From contig JARCOQ010000006.1 in assembly GCA_029207755.1 (NCBI GenBank), positions 28,912,522 to 28,976,521 of the forward strand: 64,000 bases of DNA, in the 5' to 3' direction. This document shows, piece by piece, positions 25,367 through 37,333 of this stretch; positions within the stretch are counted from its first letter, which is position 1; the number at the start of each line of letters is the position of its first letter. A program made the position numbers and the translations under genes. A model generated the notes under the pieces. The model was not told where the DNA came from. It searched no databases and saw nothing but the letters and a program-made list of their open reading frames with translations. This DNA is from Chamaea fasciata (lineage: Eukaryota; Chordata; Aves; Passeriformes; Sylviidae).

Positions 25367-28300
25367 TGTTGTTATCTACATAAAAAAAATATGATTGAAC
25401 AAAGAAAACAACTATAAAAGTAAAGAAAAACAAGATCTGATTCTCTGTATCTGTATTTTTTTCTTTCTCCCTTGCCTCTTCTTCCATGTCATTTTCTTTC
25501 TCAATTTCCTTGTCTTTTTCCTATTTTTCTTTGATGTCATTGTCTTTCACCTTACAATTTTAATTTTTAGATTAAGTTATTTTTTTGCTTGGTAATGAAA
25601 ATGGAAAGTCTTTTGCCAAAATAATTATATATAATTAATATGATTAAATGTGGTGACAAATTACATATGTTGTTGAACTACATAACAATTAATAGCTGGA
25701 GGAAAGCTTTGAACACCATATCACATGATGAGTTTCTAGGATTATTTCTTTTAAGAGATTTTTGTGAATCATAAAAATCATTACTCTTAGTACAAGGTGA
25801 AAGACCTAATGGTACCATGAAGTCATTTGAAACCATGAAGTAGAATGTGAAATCTCTCTCTGCAATTGTATTTTAGAAAACATACCTAACAGACTATATT
25901 GACAGTCCTGTTAAATTTGTTCTTTAATTAGGCCTTAGCATTAAAAATATATCTACACTTTCTTCATCCCATGTAAGTACCTTTGCTTCAAAATGACTTG
26001 CAATTGTATTTTAAAGTATGATTTCTCAGTTCTTTGAAAGCCTCTCTTTTGAAAGTCCATTTCATTAGTGCAGACATGAATGAAAGTTGAGTATTTCAGC
26101 CTTTTCAGCTGATGTTAAGTTCCAATAAATAGACATTCTCAGCATCTTTAAATATATAGTGTCAAATTTAGAGCTGTAAATACTGTGCTGTAGCACAGAT
26201 TTCCTCGTACTCTGAGCTGCTTGCATTGTACTGTATTGAAATGGTATTGTGTTGCAACTGAAAATTGCTCTCCCTTAATTCTGCTTCCCTCAACGCACGT
26301 TTGCCTTGGTGAAATTATAATCTACATACAAAAATATCTTAAGGAAGCAAAAAATAAATTGAAAAGGGGGTGTACGCATGTTATAGCTATGCAGGAGTTG
26401 ACCAAAGAGGAGGAGTTCATAGCCATCAAATTACAGATCAGGTGAACATTGGCAATAGAAGAAAAAGCACAAATACAGACAGTTTTGTATTAGAAAACTG
26501 ATAGACAGTGCTAAACATAGAAACTGGGGAAAGTGGGACTGCAAAGCTTTGGGGAAAACACCTGAAAAATTGGTAAAAACAATGTCAAAACACTGAAAGT
26601 CAGCTGTCAAAACAGCACTTTACAGAGAGGGGAAACATAAAAAAAATCAAAAGTATCTACAGAGGACAAAACATGGATGCCAAAAAGTTGCCATCTCTGG
26701 TACTGTGAAATAAAAAGTTTGTGAATACCTATTTTTATGCATGCCAAACTTGCATACAGAATGAAAGGAGAGCCTGGCATCCATAAAAGTCATCAAACTC
26801 TTCACTCATACCTAAAAATGATAGGTTGCCAGTACACCCTACAGTGGCAGCTACTGCTGTTTGTAGACACGTCCTTCTTGCAATACCTACATGCATGTTA
26901 GAAAGAGATTTGTCACAGGCTTTCCAGGACAGAAGGCAATTAACCTGATTTTCATATCAGTTTAGAGGTCCATAACAGTGTAAAACCAGGGGATTAAAAA
27001 TTGCTCCTCCTTGGTATATCTGTCTGCATAATTTTATAACTGGCTACGGCAAGGGAAAATATCCCCCCTTCTACTCAGCAACATGATTGTATAAATTGTG
27101 AATGAAGTAGAGGTGAGATTCTCAAGTTATTCTCAAGTTATTATTCTGGATTGACTTTATCAAGGAATTCTCTCATTGTTAACAGCTTTTCCTTCCTTAG
27201 AAAAACAGAGGACAGGTATCATATCTGAACATTGTCTGTGTTTCTTTTAATTACTTGCTTTGGGCATTATTTCTTGTGCTTCTTTTAATATCTGTTGGCT
27301 GGGATTTCACGGAGAACAATGATGTCCAGCAAACCCTTAAGGTATAAATGAAGCCTATTTGAACAAAAAAATAGGTCATTGGAAGTTTCAATATGAGCCA
27401 AATTCCGTGTTGGTGTAAATGGACATCTGTTTCATTTGAAAACCGCGCTATAAAGCACCTTTATAGGAACAAATTTTTAGTTGTCATAATTATGTACTCC
27501 ATGAAAAACATTTTTGATCCACAAAAAGACTTGATCTTTTCTTCAAATGAAAATCTGTCTAGTCACATTTATAATTTGATTTCATGGCTTTAGGTGTAAG
27601 ATTTATAAGTAAATCCTGTGTCTGGCTTTAAAAATGCTGTTTACATATGTCTAGATTTGAGGGAGCTAACTAATGTCCCTGATCAAAAGTAGCTCTATTG
27701 GCACATCTAAGCAGCCAGACAGAGGCTTTGTGAATTAGTCTGAAAGAGCTGAGCTGCCTAAGCTGCACTGGAGTTACAGTTTAGCTGATTAAATGCTGAT
27801 TTGGCTCTAGGTTTGACTCCCAATGTCACAGTGGCAAACCAATTTCCTGTCTGCACTCCCCCACCATAGTTAATTTAAAACCAGTGTATGAAGTTAATGC
27901 ACTTTAAGTTAACACTGACCTAGGCCAATACTTTTCTAAGAAATTATTAGAGTGCAGAACATCCTAATTAATTATAGACTGATTGGAGTTGAGCTGGTTT
28001 TACATTGTTACTGAATGCAATCTTGATTCTGTTCTACCTTTTAAAATACATTACCTCTTTTTCCATTTCTCACAAACAGATGATGCAACTTCTTTTCACC
28101 ATTAGGGAGGGATCCATCAGCACCTATGTTAAGCAAACCAGTGGAATAAATAAAAGTACAAATTATTGGAGTACTCGGGTTTTCATACTGTATAAAATGT
28201 AATTGTATTTAGACTCACAGACTGTCCTTGATATGTGGGTAGTTTCCCATCAACTTTCCTGGAAGCTTCACATGTAAATCAATCAGTCTGAACCACTATC

Positions 28301-29157
28301 ATTTAACAGTGCATCACAGCTGTGGAACCCATGATTTTGAGTTCTCAATGTTTGTGTTAAGATACCACAAGAATTTAGTCATGATTTCTATCAAAAAAAG
28401 CCCAACACTTTTTTATTTCAGCTGTATTTCATGCTTTTCTAAAACACCAAGAAAAATATATAGGAGAATGTATTGCATTGAAACAGATGTATTCCAATAT
28501 TTTAAACTGTGAGAGAAAGAAAAATAAACACTAGTGAAACCTCCATTTGAAAATAATTTCACAGATCTGTAAAATTAATATACATACAAAATACTGGATT
28601 TAGATTGTTCCTTATTTATTTGTTGGCTTGGGGAATTTTTGCAAGGCAGTGTTGAATACATTCTAGAAACCAGAAGTCACTCACAGAAAACTTGTTGTAC
28701 CACTTATTTCAAAACAGCTGGGCAGAGTGTTCTGAGAAAGACCTAGATCAAATCCTGATACCAAAGAAAATCAATTTTTACACAGCGCAGTTTTTACTTC
28801 ATCAAAGAAATTTTTCTTGACCTTGTAAAACATTCTACAGCTGACTCAACAACCAAATAAATGCGCAGTTCATTACCTGACAAACAATTTACCTCTCAGT
28901 CCTTGAACTGCTATTTGTTGCTCTCCTACACATTTTCCTCTCCTCTCTTCACTTAGGACTTAAGGAGAAATCAACAGGCCCTGCAAAAACACATACATGA
29001 CAATATTTTCATTTATGTAATTGAAGTATAAACTTATTTTCCTTTTTCATTTGTATTGCTTAGAAGAGAGTTCATCTGTCAAGTTGATAATTTATGATTT
29101 TAACACACATAGAGACACAATTACACAGAAGTGTTAGAATAAAAAAAATAATAATTT
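25367..29157. other. AT-rich DNA with a possible conserved-noncoding-like block
   Basis: No repeat family recognised. The interval about 27640-28000 is a low-repeat block with TAATTA-type sites (near 27967) and balanced composition of the sort seen in conserved noncoding elements; this is an impression only. A symmetric 225-nt open stretch at 26217-26441 ends in ATCAG|GTGAAC but has a weak acceptor. A strong acceptor at 28080 precedes a 40-codon frame that then stops. A 12-bp tandem duplication lies near 27119-27142. Confidence 0.35.
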
Positions 29158-29345
29158 TCATAGAATCATAAAAAGGTTTGTGTTGGAAGTGACCATAAAG
29201 ATCATCTAGTTCCAATACCCCTTCCATGGGCAGGGACAGCTTACACCAAACCACATTCCTCAAAACCCCATCCAACTTGGTCTTCAACACTTCCCTCAAA
29301 TGGGGCAACCACAACTTCTCTGGGCAGTCTGTTCCAGGCTGACCA
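29158..29345 (-). mobile_element. CR1 LINE, 3' end fragment (reverse)
   Basis: Reading the plus strand, 'catagaatcataaaaaggtttgtgttggaag' then 'accataaagatcatctagttccaa', 'ccatgggcagggacag', 'ccccatccaacttggtcttcaacacttcc' and 'ctctgggcagtctgttccaggct' are the reverse complement of the CR1 3' untranslated region and terminal octamers. The element therefore lies on the minus strand, truncated at about 190 bp. Confidence 0.9.
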
Positions 29346-32093
29346 CCACCACTATAAAGAACATCTTATAGATTAGAAAATTTTAGATTATTATCTAATC
29401 TAAATGGTCTCAAATCATGAAGTAGAGATTAAAGAGATAAAGTAGTTTTTTCTGCTTTCCAAGATAAAAAATAGAAGTAAAACACACCAAGATCAAGGTT
29501 AGATTTCAGGGAAGACTACATTAAAAAAAAAAAGGGGGCAGCAAAGCATTGAACAAATTGCCTTGAAGTCTTTATCTTTACAAGTTTTCAGCAATTGACC
29601 AGATGAATATCTGCCAGAAAAAAAAAAAAAAAAAACCAAACAAATATACCCAGAAAACTGGAACAAAACTCCCTTCTACTTCTTTTCCCTTTGACTTTTT
29701 TATTACTGAATCTGAACCTCAGCCTCTATTCCTAGTATGCCATTAAAAATTCTAAAAGTACCTGAGATTTTATCCCTGCTCTGCCTCTAGGTGCAAAGTT
29801 CCACTGTCGATAGAGCACATCATCCTCTACGAACATTGCTCAACAGCAAACTGGATTGTTCATGTTTGCAATAACTTGAACATGAATTTGGATTTCTATG
29901 AAATGTAAAAAATATTTGTCTGCTTTCACTGTTTATTAAGAACATAACCAAATAGCTGAAAACTATTCACCTTTTTTCACAAGGTTAAGTTCTTATCTAG
30001 TTCCTGCTATTTGTTCTTTTCAGGTTTCCATGTTTGCTACATTATTAACACTAAACTCTGACGTAGTAGAAGTACCGTATCAGGTGTCTACAGTCAACTT
30101 TGTGTTTAGAATTACTTTTTAATATATATAAATATCTATAAACATGAATGAATGGAAAAACATCTAGCCAGTTTTGTACTTTTATTCCTGGTTTCAGAAG
30201 TATGAGCATACATTTCCACTGAGACCACTTGAAATCTGTGATTGGAAATGACAGTGGAAATCATGAATGACCAGAAACATCACCTGTTGCCAAAGTGAAT
30301 GTGGCTTCACAGGCATCCAACTCTTTGGTGAAACTGTAATTAAAACAGCAGTTTTCTAAAACTGGACTAACACATTAAAGGCAGAATGATTCACAAACAA
30401 AAGATTTACCATTAAGCAGCAATGCCTGTAACAGCTTTAGTATTAGTAATTCTGGCAATTCAGTGCTCTTGAGCCAGGGCCATCTAGGATAAGGACAATC
30501 ATATCTGCATGATGTATTACTGCACCATTAAGTAGATGTGAAGCATCCATCACTGATCATCACTAGAACAGGATATGGAAATCACTGAACCATTATTCTG
30601 TTCTGGAACAACATTTCTTATGTGCCTGAGCTTTTGAGCACTTGACCTTCAGCAAATACATGCATACCTAAAAATAAACTCATGAGTAAATGTTTGCAAA
30701 AGTGACACAGAAAAATACTGACAGTTTTGGTGACTAATTTCCACTCTATACTAACATATAAACATATATTTAAACAGAAAAGACTGGAGCTTTAGTACAA
30801 GCTGTTATTCTTAAGGCCTGTCTACCTGAGGAATTAAAATGACTTTACTTATTTATATAAACCAAAAGACATGAAAGCAATACTGCTGAAACATTTTGCA
30901 ACATATTGCAGAATAATATGTTATTGTAAAATAATACAAAGAAGTTTCAGACTTTTGATGTGAAAATGCTGCTGATATTGAAAAGCATAATTTCCCATCT
31001 TAATTTCAGCCCTAGACTAACTTGATATTTTTCTGTGGTCACAATAGCTTCTGATGTGTTGTAGAAATCATCTCACACTTTTGTGATGTCCTGTCAAAAA
31101 ACATAATAGTATCATAAGGTATGTCACCTTTTATTGTCAGAACCTGATGACTAATAGACCTGATTCATTAGATAGGCTCTGTTAGTGGATTCTTATTATT
31201 TGGGCTAACAGCTGTGACTAGCAGAAGAGAACAATTCCATATTGAAGTGGTCATTCCAGAAAACAAATTTTTTTCCACGTATCAAAGGTTTACAAAACCA
31301 TTAAAAAATCATTTTAAGCTTTCATAATTAACTTTATGTCAAGTAATTCTTAACACCAGTTAAGATTTGACACAGAAATATAGTTACTCGGTTTTCAGGA
31401 CATTTTTAGACACTTTTTTCTTTTAATTTTCTCCAAATTGGAGTATCCTGCCTCAGAAACTTTCATAAAGAGGGAAGAAAATAAGTGCAGAACAGAGGAA
31501 AAGTAGCCCCTTTTAGATTTACTTAGTTCACATACATGAATTGTCCCAGAAAAAGCTGTTCCTTTGGGCTTTTAGAAGTTTCTATAGAAGCTATAGTTCA
31601 TTTTTGCTTCTTTTGCAATTAATGAATCTTAGCAACTACTGAAATCTTGTGGAGCAAAAGCAATTTCCTACCTTGCTGATTCATGCTCTCGTGTACATAT
31701 AGCATTCCTGACCTTGGAATCATAATGAAAGACCCACAAAATATCATCAGTTTGCTCCCCATCTTTCACTTGCCTTTAGCCATGGATTGCTGTAACTTCA
31801 GCTTAAAATCAGTATCAGAAACCCTTTTTTCAATTTTCATATTTAGATTTTATAAATGTTCTGAAATGACTAAAAATGGATTTAAGTTTCCATGTGATCT
31901 ATGATTGTTTTTCTAAGGTCTTTCCCCAAAGGCATTGAAAATGAAAGTAATAGATTAAGTACTCTTCAAATTGATTTCCTCTTTCAGAAAAAGTTTCCAA
32001 TGTACAAGTTCTGAATGAAAATACAGTGAAATCATTTAATATTTGGCTATAGCTGACAGACATATCTGCTTCTTAAAAAATTAAATCAGTGGT
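29346..32093. other. AT-rich DNA, no gene recognised
   Basis: Unique sequence with an A18 run at 29618-29635 and an A/G-rich stretch near 29522. No domain-like frame. Confidence 0.5.
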
Positions 32094-32099
32094 ACAATG
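32094..32099. repeat. Target-site duplication, left copy
   Basis: acaatg, identical to 32582-32587. Confidence 0.65.
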
Positions 32100-32288
32100 T
32101 GATGGTGCAGTGCCTCTCCAGGGGCTTTCGCCCGTGCTTCCTGGCCAGCTCTGGCACTGACGTCGCATAAAAGGTAGGGTTCTGTATTTGGGAATACAGC
32201 TCCGATCCTTCAAGTCCTTGCCATAGCAGAAGCATAAACCATGTGAGAAATAAAGGGATGGAACTCCAATGGGGAACTTCAACTGGGT

Positions 32289-32294
32289 TTTATT
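32289..32294 (-). promoter_or_regulatory. LTR polyadenylation signal
   Basis: AATAAA on the minus strand within the 32100-32581 LTR, downstream of its TATA-like box at 32364-32371. Confidence 0.6.
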
Positions 32295-32363
32295 AAATGT
32301 ACACAACTTCCTTTCACCCAGGAGTCAGCTCGCTGAAGCCAACTGAACCCGGGGGTTTTCACC

Positions 32364-32371
32364 TTAAATAT
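32364..32371 (-). promoter_or_regulatory. TATA-like box of LTR promoter
   Basis: ATATTTAA read on the minus strand, at the expected U3 position ahead of the polyadenylation signal. Activity is unknown. Confidence 0.4.
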
Positions 32372-32581
32372 GGGGCTGGGGAAGTGGGGAGGATACAACT
32401 TGGAACCAATCCAGAACAGGAAGGGAGTCATCCTGAACTGAAATGACAAACTATAGAACAAATCATGAAACAAAGGGGGAAGGGGAACCTGGACCCCACC
32501 AATCACACAAAGTCCTCACCAGAACTTTCTAGAGATCAGGGTAAGGCTTCAAAGTGACACGCAGGACCCAGGTGTCACACA

Positions 32582-32587
32582 ACAATG
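32582..32587. repeat. Target-site duplication, right copy
   Basis: acaatg, identical to 32094-32099. Confidence 0.65.
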
Positions 32588-32867
32588 ATGGATTGATAAA
32601 TAGCTGGGGCAAACCATTATGGGACAATACATGGACATATGGGAAAAACCATTCCAAAACAATAAGAGACAATCAGATATATATAAAACTGGGAAAACTT
32701 CAAAACACACAACTACAGTACAAGTATCAAGTATCCCCTCAGAATTTTTTGATAGGATTTGTCCCCCAATTCCTTTTCTTGATTTGTTCCCAATTCAAGA
32801 AACTTTACTGTTTCTTACTACAGTTTATCAGTCTACTGTTCACTTTTCAGACACAAGTAAAATAACA

Positions 32868-32986
32868 TCTTAAAAAAATAAAAGCAAATAAAATTTAAAT
32901 TAAAATAAATATTAAAGGTAAAAATAAAAATAAAATAAAATAAAATAAAGTAAAATAAAGTAAAATAAAGTAAAATAAAGTAAAAT
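32868..32986. repeat. TAAAA-type microsatellite with 10-bp higher-order unit
   Basis: Degenerate A-rich repeats from about 32868 become regular TAAAA units, then four exact copies of the 10-mer taaaataaag at 32941-32980 and a partial fifth. Confidence 0.9.
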
Positions 32987-35900
32987 GCATTCTTGAATCT
33001 AGAAGACTCATAGTCCCAATTGAGGATGATTTTTTTTCAGCACATTTCTCTTTTCTTACCCTTATTTTTTCTCATTACAGATCCTGAATATTTTCAATTT
33101 TGATTCATGGATTCCCACTTGGGAGTGTATTTGGGTTGTATAAAGCCTCATTAAAGTCAATACAGGCCCCGGGACATACTAAACTCTCACTACATCAAGC
33201 TCCCTTTTTGGATAAGTTTCTTGGAGGAAATACTGGTATTTTCAAATTTGTATGCCTAAAGCAAGTAATTTATATGAAAGTAGCAGTATTACCATAAGGA
33301 CTGACAACCAAATGCCCAGGAAACTAATGTGAACAGAAAATGTTTTTGAAATAATTGGGCATTATGTATCTGCATGATCACTGGTGAAAATAGAATTAGA
33401 GTACTGCAGCTCATTGAGACATCTGCAGTGTAAAAAGGAGACTGACAGATTGAAGAGAACCAAACAACCCCAAATCTTAACTGAGGTACAAATGCAAGAA
33501 GAGGATAACTAAGGAGGCAAACCAACTTACTTCATCAAAAGAGAAGCCTGAGATATTTAATCAAAGTATTGGAATACATCCAAGAAAATACAATACCAAC
33601 CTTATTAACAATAGAAATATATTACTTTAATAGAAAAGCCTGCTTTAAAAGCCTGGGTATTAAATCCAAGAAGATTTATATTAAAAATAAAGGCACACAT
33701 TTGTCATGAGAGTGGCTAGTGGGTCAACTCTCAAAATAAATTACTGAGGTAAAGAATAGTTCTCAATTTCTTGACAACTTCCTTTCAAAACCGATTTCCT
33801 TTCTTTAAAATACATTTTACTCAAACAGAAATGTGACAGTTTACCACAAATGTAGTTGGAGGAAACTGTGTAGCGTGTGGTTCCATCACCAAATCAGACA
33901 GAGATTTCTACATTTTAGAGTGTAAAAATTAGTGAAAAAATCTCATCAAAATTCACAAGTGTTATATTCCCACTTTTGAAAATCTGCTTTTTAGATAGAA
34001 TAATGAATGATAAGGTATAAATCCAGTACAGAATTCAGAAGAAAAAACTGTGGGATATTAAGAACTAAAACATAAATAATTTTTAAAATTAAGGTGTATG
34101 ATTTGTGTTTGGTACTTAAATACAGCACTTTTTGTTACTGACTTCTTTTTCTTCCAATTGAAATACATTTTGAAAAAGAACAATCATGATGAAATTTCGG
34201 TACATGAACTGAATGCCCTGAAAGATATCGGGTGACAACACCAAAAGGAGAAGTTTTTATAATTTCATCCTCTATTGCTCCTTAGTCACATTAAACCTTC
34301 TTATAAATTAGGGCTACTTCAGAGGGACCATGGCCATCGAAGAAAGCCTGTTTGAGTGCAGGAGGAAAGGTCTGTGGAGAGAGGAAATAATTTTATCACA
34401 CCACCATAGGCTTGGTGTGAATTCAGTCTCCTATGGACTCTAGCTAGTAAATCAGGGGAGTAAATCAATGCCTGTTATGATGATTTCTACGGAGGGGATG
34501 ACCAAAGGATCACTACTGTGTACCTCTTGGGTCTCCTTCCCCTCCTGCCCTTCTTTTCCCAGTGGTAAACCTCTGGGTGATTAAATTAATGGCAATGCAG
34601 CTTAAGTGCTCACTGTAATGCATAGTGGGGCAAGGTTAAATTCCCTGTGGACTGTGGGCAATCAAATTCCACAAATAATGCTCAGCATAGAAACAGCCAG
34701 GTTTTAATCTTCTATTTCTTTAGATACTTAACAGGGGTATTCAGGATTTATTTGTAGGTGCAGTTATCCTGACAGACGCTTATCCTACATGCCAGGCAGA
34801 CACAATTTTTTGTGTCTTTTTTTGTATTGCTGGTGAAATGGGTGATAATATGAACAGGAACAAAAATAGACACTTGAGAAGTTTGTCAGACTTAATAGGC
34901 ATCCGTTTCTCTTCATATGAAATGAAATATTTTCTGATCAATATTAAAAGTGCCTTGTTTCCTCCTATTTGCTAATGCAAGGAGCATTTCCTCATGTTTC
35001 TTTCATAAGACTGTATTTTTTCTGAAGGCATTACTCTGCTTTCATAAGCAACACAGAAAGGAGAACCTCATAATACTCAGGGGCTTGAAGTAGTTTTGAC
35101 TGAGTGAGGAAAAACAGCTTAGCCAAACTTTTGCTGTTTCACTGACATCTGCAGGGCCAAGAACTAATCCAGCCTGAAGAATGTGCATAGCACATGTGAA
35201 CTAGAAAACAATATCTTACCTGTAAAAAATGCTTATGAGCCCATTTGAGATGGAATATACTAACTGTTCCCTTGTTATCCTGCTCCTACATGCTACTGAG
35301 AAACCTCTTGAAAAACTACTGACTGCAAAATAACTATTTGCCATCTTGTAAGGCTTTCTCCCAGATCTATTGTACTGTACTGCACTTTCACACACCATAA
35401 GGACCAAGGAGTTGTCCAGCAGAACTAGATTGTTTCTTACAGTTTTGCTCTTCCTACTGTGAGGAAATATTGCCTGTAGACATGAGTGCTGCAGACACCT
35501 TAAAGCCCCAGGCAGAGAACAGCCAGACTCTCATCCTGTTTTATTTCCTAAAAGTTTTGAAGAGTCAAGTTGGCAGGTTCTGCCGAAAGGAGATATGAAA
35601 TATGTGGGGCAGTAGCTTGATGAGTCTGCTGACTTAAGAGAAAACACTTTAGAAGATGTAAAATACTCAAGAACAATATTTTTCATCCAGAGGTGTATCC
35701 ATTGCAAAATAAAGGATTCATTTCTCTTAGCTTCCTCCATAGATTTCTAATCCTCTTCATTCTTTCCCTTTTGCCCCACAGAATTTGAAAGAGCCTCATG
35801 TATTTTCCTAAACACTTAATTGACTGTTCCTGCATTACCTGGAAACCTGTAACCAAAAGGCCTGGGGAATAAATGGGTTGAAATTAATGAGACTTACGCA

Positions 35901-37206
35901 GCCCTTCCAGAGATCCTGGGAGAAGAAGATGGACTGGAGATAAAGAGAAGGAAATATGTCATGAAATTAAGTGCAGTATAGGCAGGAGGTTACCAGAGTG
36001 CAGCATGCTTTGTGGAGCATAAAATAGCACCATTGCTATTAGATCTGGTTCAAAAGTGCAGAGCTAAATATTTTACACTGTGAGGGAGACTAGTGGTATA
36101 GCTTACTCTGGGGATTGTATTCCACAAAGAATATTGAAATAATATGTTTTCCTAGAGTGCAGGATATTTTTCCCTCTGTGATGATGAGGCTTTAATACAT
36201 TCAGAAATTCTGATTTGACTTCTGCATCCTTCACTTCTTCAGACTTCGCACACACTCTGACAGGTTGCCCCCCTGTGTATGGAAGTCATTCCTATGAATC
36301 CTACATTCACACTACTCTGAGTTCTCTATGGAAGGAGAAAAATAAAACACATCTTTGCTTTTGTCTCAGGTCACAGGATGTTAGGAGGAAAAATTCAATA
36401 CATAATGCAATTGAGAATTTTAGTTTCATCAGCCACTTCCGCCCCCTTAAAGAGGCAAAAATTAATAATGATAGTCATAATCACAAAAAGTTCAATTTTT
36501 TACAAAAACAGGTATCATGCAGCAGGCTTTTTCTATAGCAAAATAATTCTGAATGCTTCTCTGAACTAAAAATTACATTAAAATCTACAGTCTCATATAT
36601 TTTTAATTGATTTAAATCAAAGAATGTGTCCAGTATCAATGCCACAGAAGACAAAATCGCCCCTTTTTTCCCCAAGTATTATCCCACATAGCCACAGTTT
36701 TGACTATCAACCCTTTGCAAAGTTCTATTAAAACCAGACCCTGAATTTCTTTGACACATTGAAAAAACGTTGTTTAACCTCACATGGGAAAAAGGTGCCT
36801 TTCTTTCTCACAGCAATAGTTATTGAAGTTGAGAAGAAGCATGATAGGAGTGGTTCATGGAGGCACAGAGCTCTCCACTGTCCTCAGCACCTTTGTGCTC
36901 TCAGTATCCCACTGGATGTCAGCTCGAGCAGCAAGAGAGCACTGCTATTCTGCTCTGAAGAGAAGAGCACAGGGGTTTGCAGAGCTCCCTGGGAGCAGGA
37001 GCACAGGGAGGCTGATTACAGCCACAGCTGAGGCTCAGAGACCACAATGACAGTGAGCTCCAGCATCGTCCTAAACTGCATCATCCTGGAGGCTTCATAT
37101 TCATCTCTCATCCTTTAACTATTCTTCAGTTCTGTAAAAATGATCTGTGGTATACACGTGATCTAGTGAGACTGTTGTTTAAGAATATCCACTACAGGAG
37201 CGTTAT
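32987..37206. other. AT-rich DNA, no gene recognised
   Basis: Low-copy DNA. A very strong acceptor ends at 33080 but the only open frame behind it stops after 20 codons. A GC-richer patch at 36840-37060 has overlapping frames on both strands without recognised domains; on the minus strand it contains an acceptor-like 'ctcttctcttcag'. Confidence 0.45.
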
Positions 37207-37333
37207 TTAAAAAAAGGAACAGCAAGTTTTGTTTACTTGCCTAATGACTGTAACAGTGGCAGCAAAAGCAAGCAAAGTGGCAATGAAGGTAATCAGAAAT
37301 ATCCACAGTTCTTCCTGAGTGACTCTTTTGAAA
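37207..37333 (-). CDS. Candidate C-terminal exon with one transmembrane segment
   Basis: On the minus strand 'tctgcttgtttccag' forms a strong acceptor ending at 37334. The following frame (one base completing a split codon) encodes FKRVTQEE, then a hydrophobic run LWIFLITFIATLLAFAATVT, then VIRQVNKTCCSFF and a TAA stop at 37207-37209. The order of charged flank, about 22 hydrophobic residues, basic Arg and a short tail with paired Cys fits the end of a type I membrane protein, with the Cys pair a possible palmitoylation site. Alternatively the exon ends at 37241, where AG|GCAAGT exactly matches the rare GC-AG donor consensus and would make a symmetric 93-nt exon. No upstream exon of matching phase was established and the gene is not recognised. 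Hydrophobic frames also arise by chance, so confidence is modest. Confidence 0.27.

Larger units (their letters stand above)
32100..32581 (-). mobile_element. Solitary ERV LTR, minus strand
   Basis: The 482-bp block starts TGATGGTGCAG and ends GGTGTCACACA on the plus strand, giving TG...CA termini. The 6-bp acaatg lies directly outside both ends (32094-32099 and 32582-32587), the duplication length typical of class II (ERVK-like) elements. If the left edge is placed two bases earlier (32098) the ends become TGTG...CACA with a 4-bp acaa duplication, as in class I elements; I prefer the 6-bp reading because the longer match is less likely by chance. On the minus strand a TATA-like ATATTTAA (32364-32371) is followed about 70 bp later by AATAAA (32289-32294), the order expected for U3-R, which sets the orientation. 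No retroviral genes adjoin it. Two 75-77 codon minus-strand frames inside are accidental. Confidence 0.75.

Noticed and set aside
27200..27214. 15-nt microexon between 'ccttccttag' and ACAG|GTATCA
   Set aside because: Length is a multiple of three and sites are reasonable, but microexons cannot be supported without neighbouring exons or transcripts.
28081..28203. Terminal exon after 'atttctcacaaacag'
   Set aside because: Forty open codons with no recognised content; chance remains likely.
33081..33143. Exon after the very strong acceptor ending at 33080
   Set aside because: The only open frame stops after 20 codons and no donor fits.
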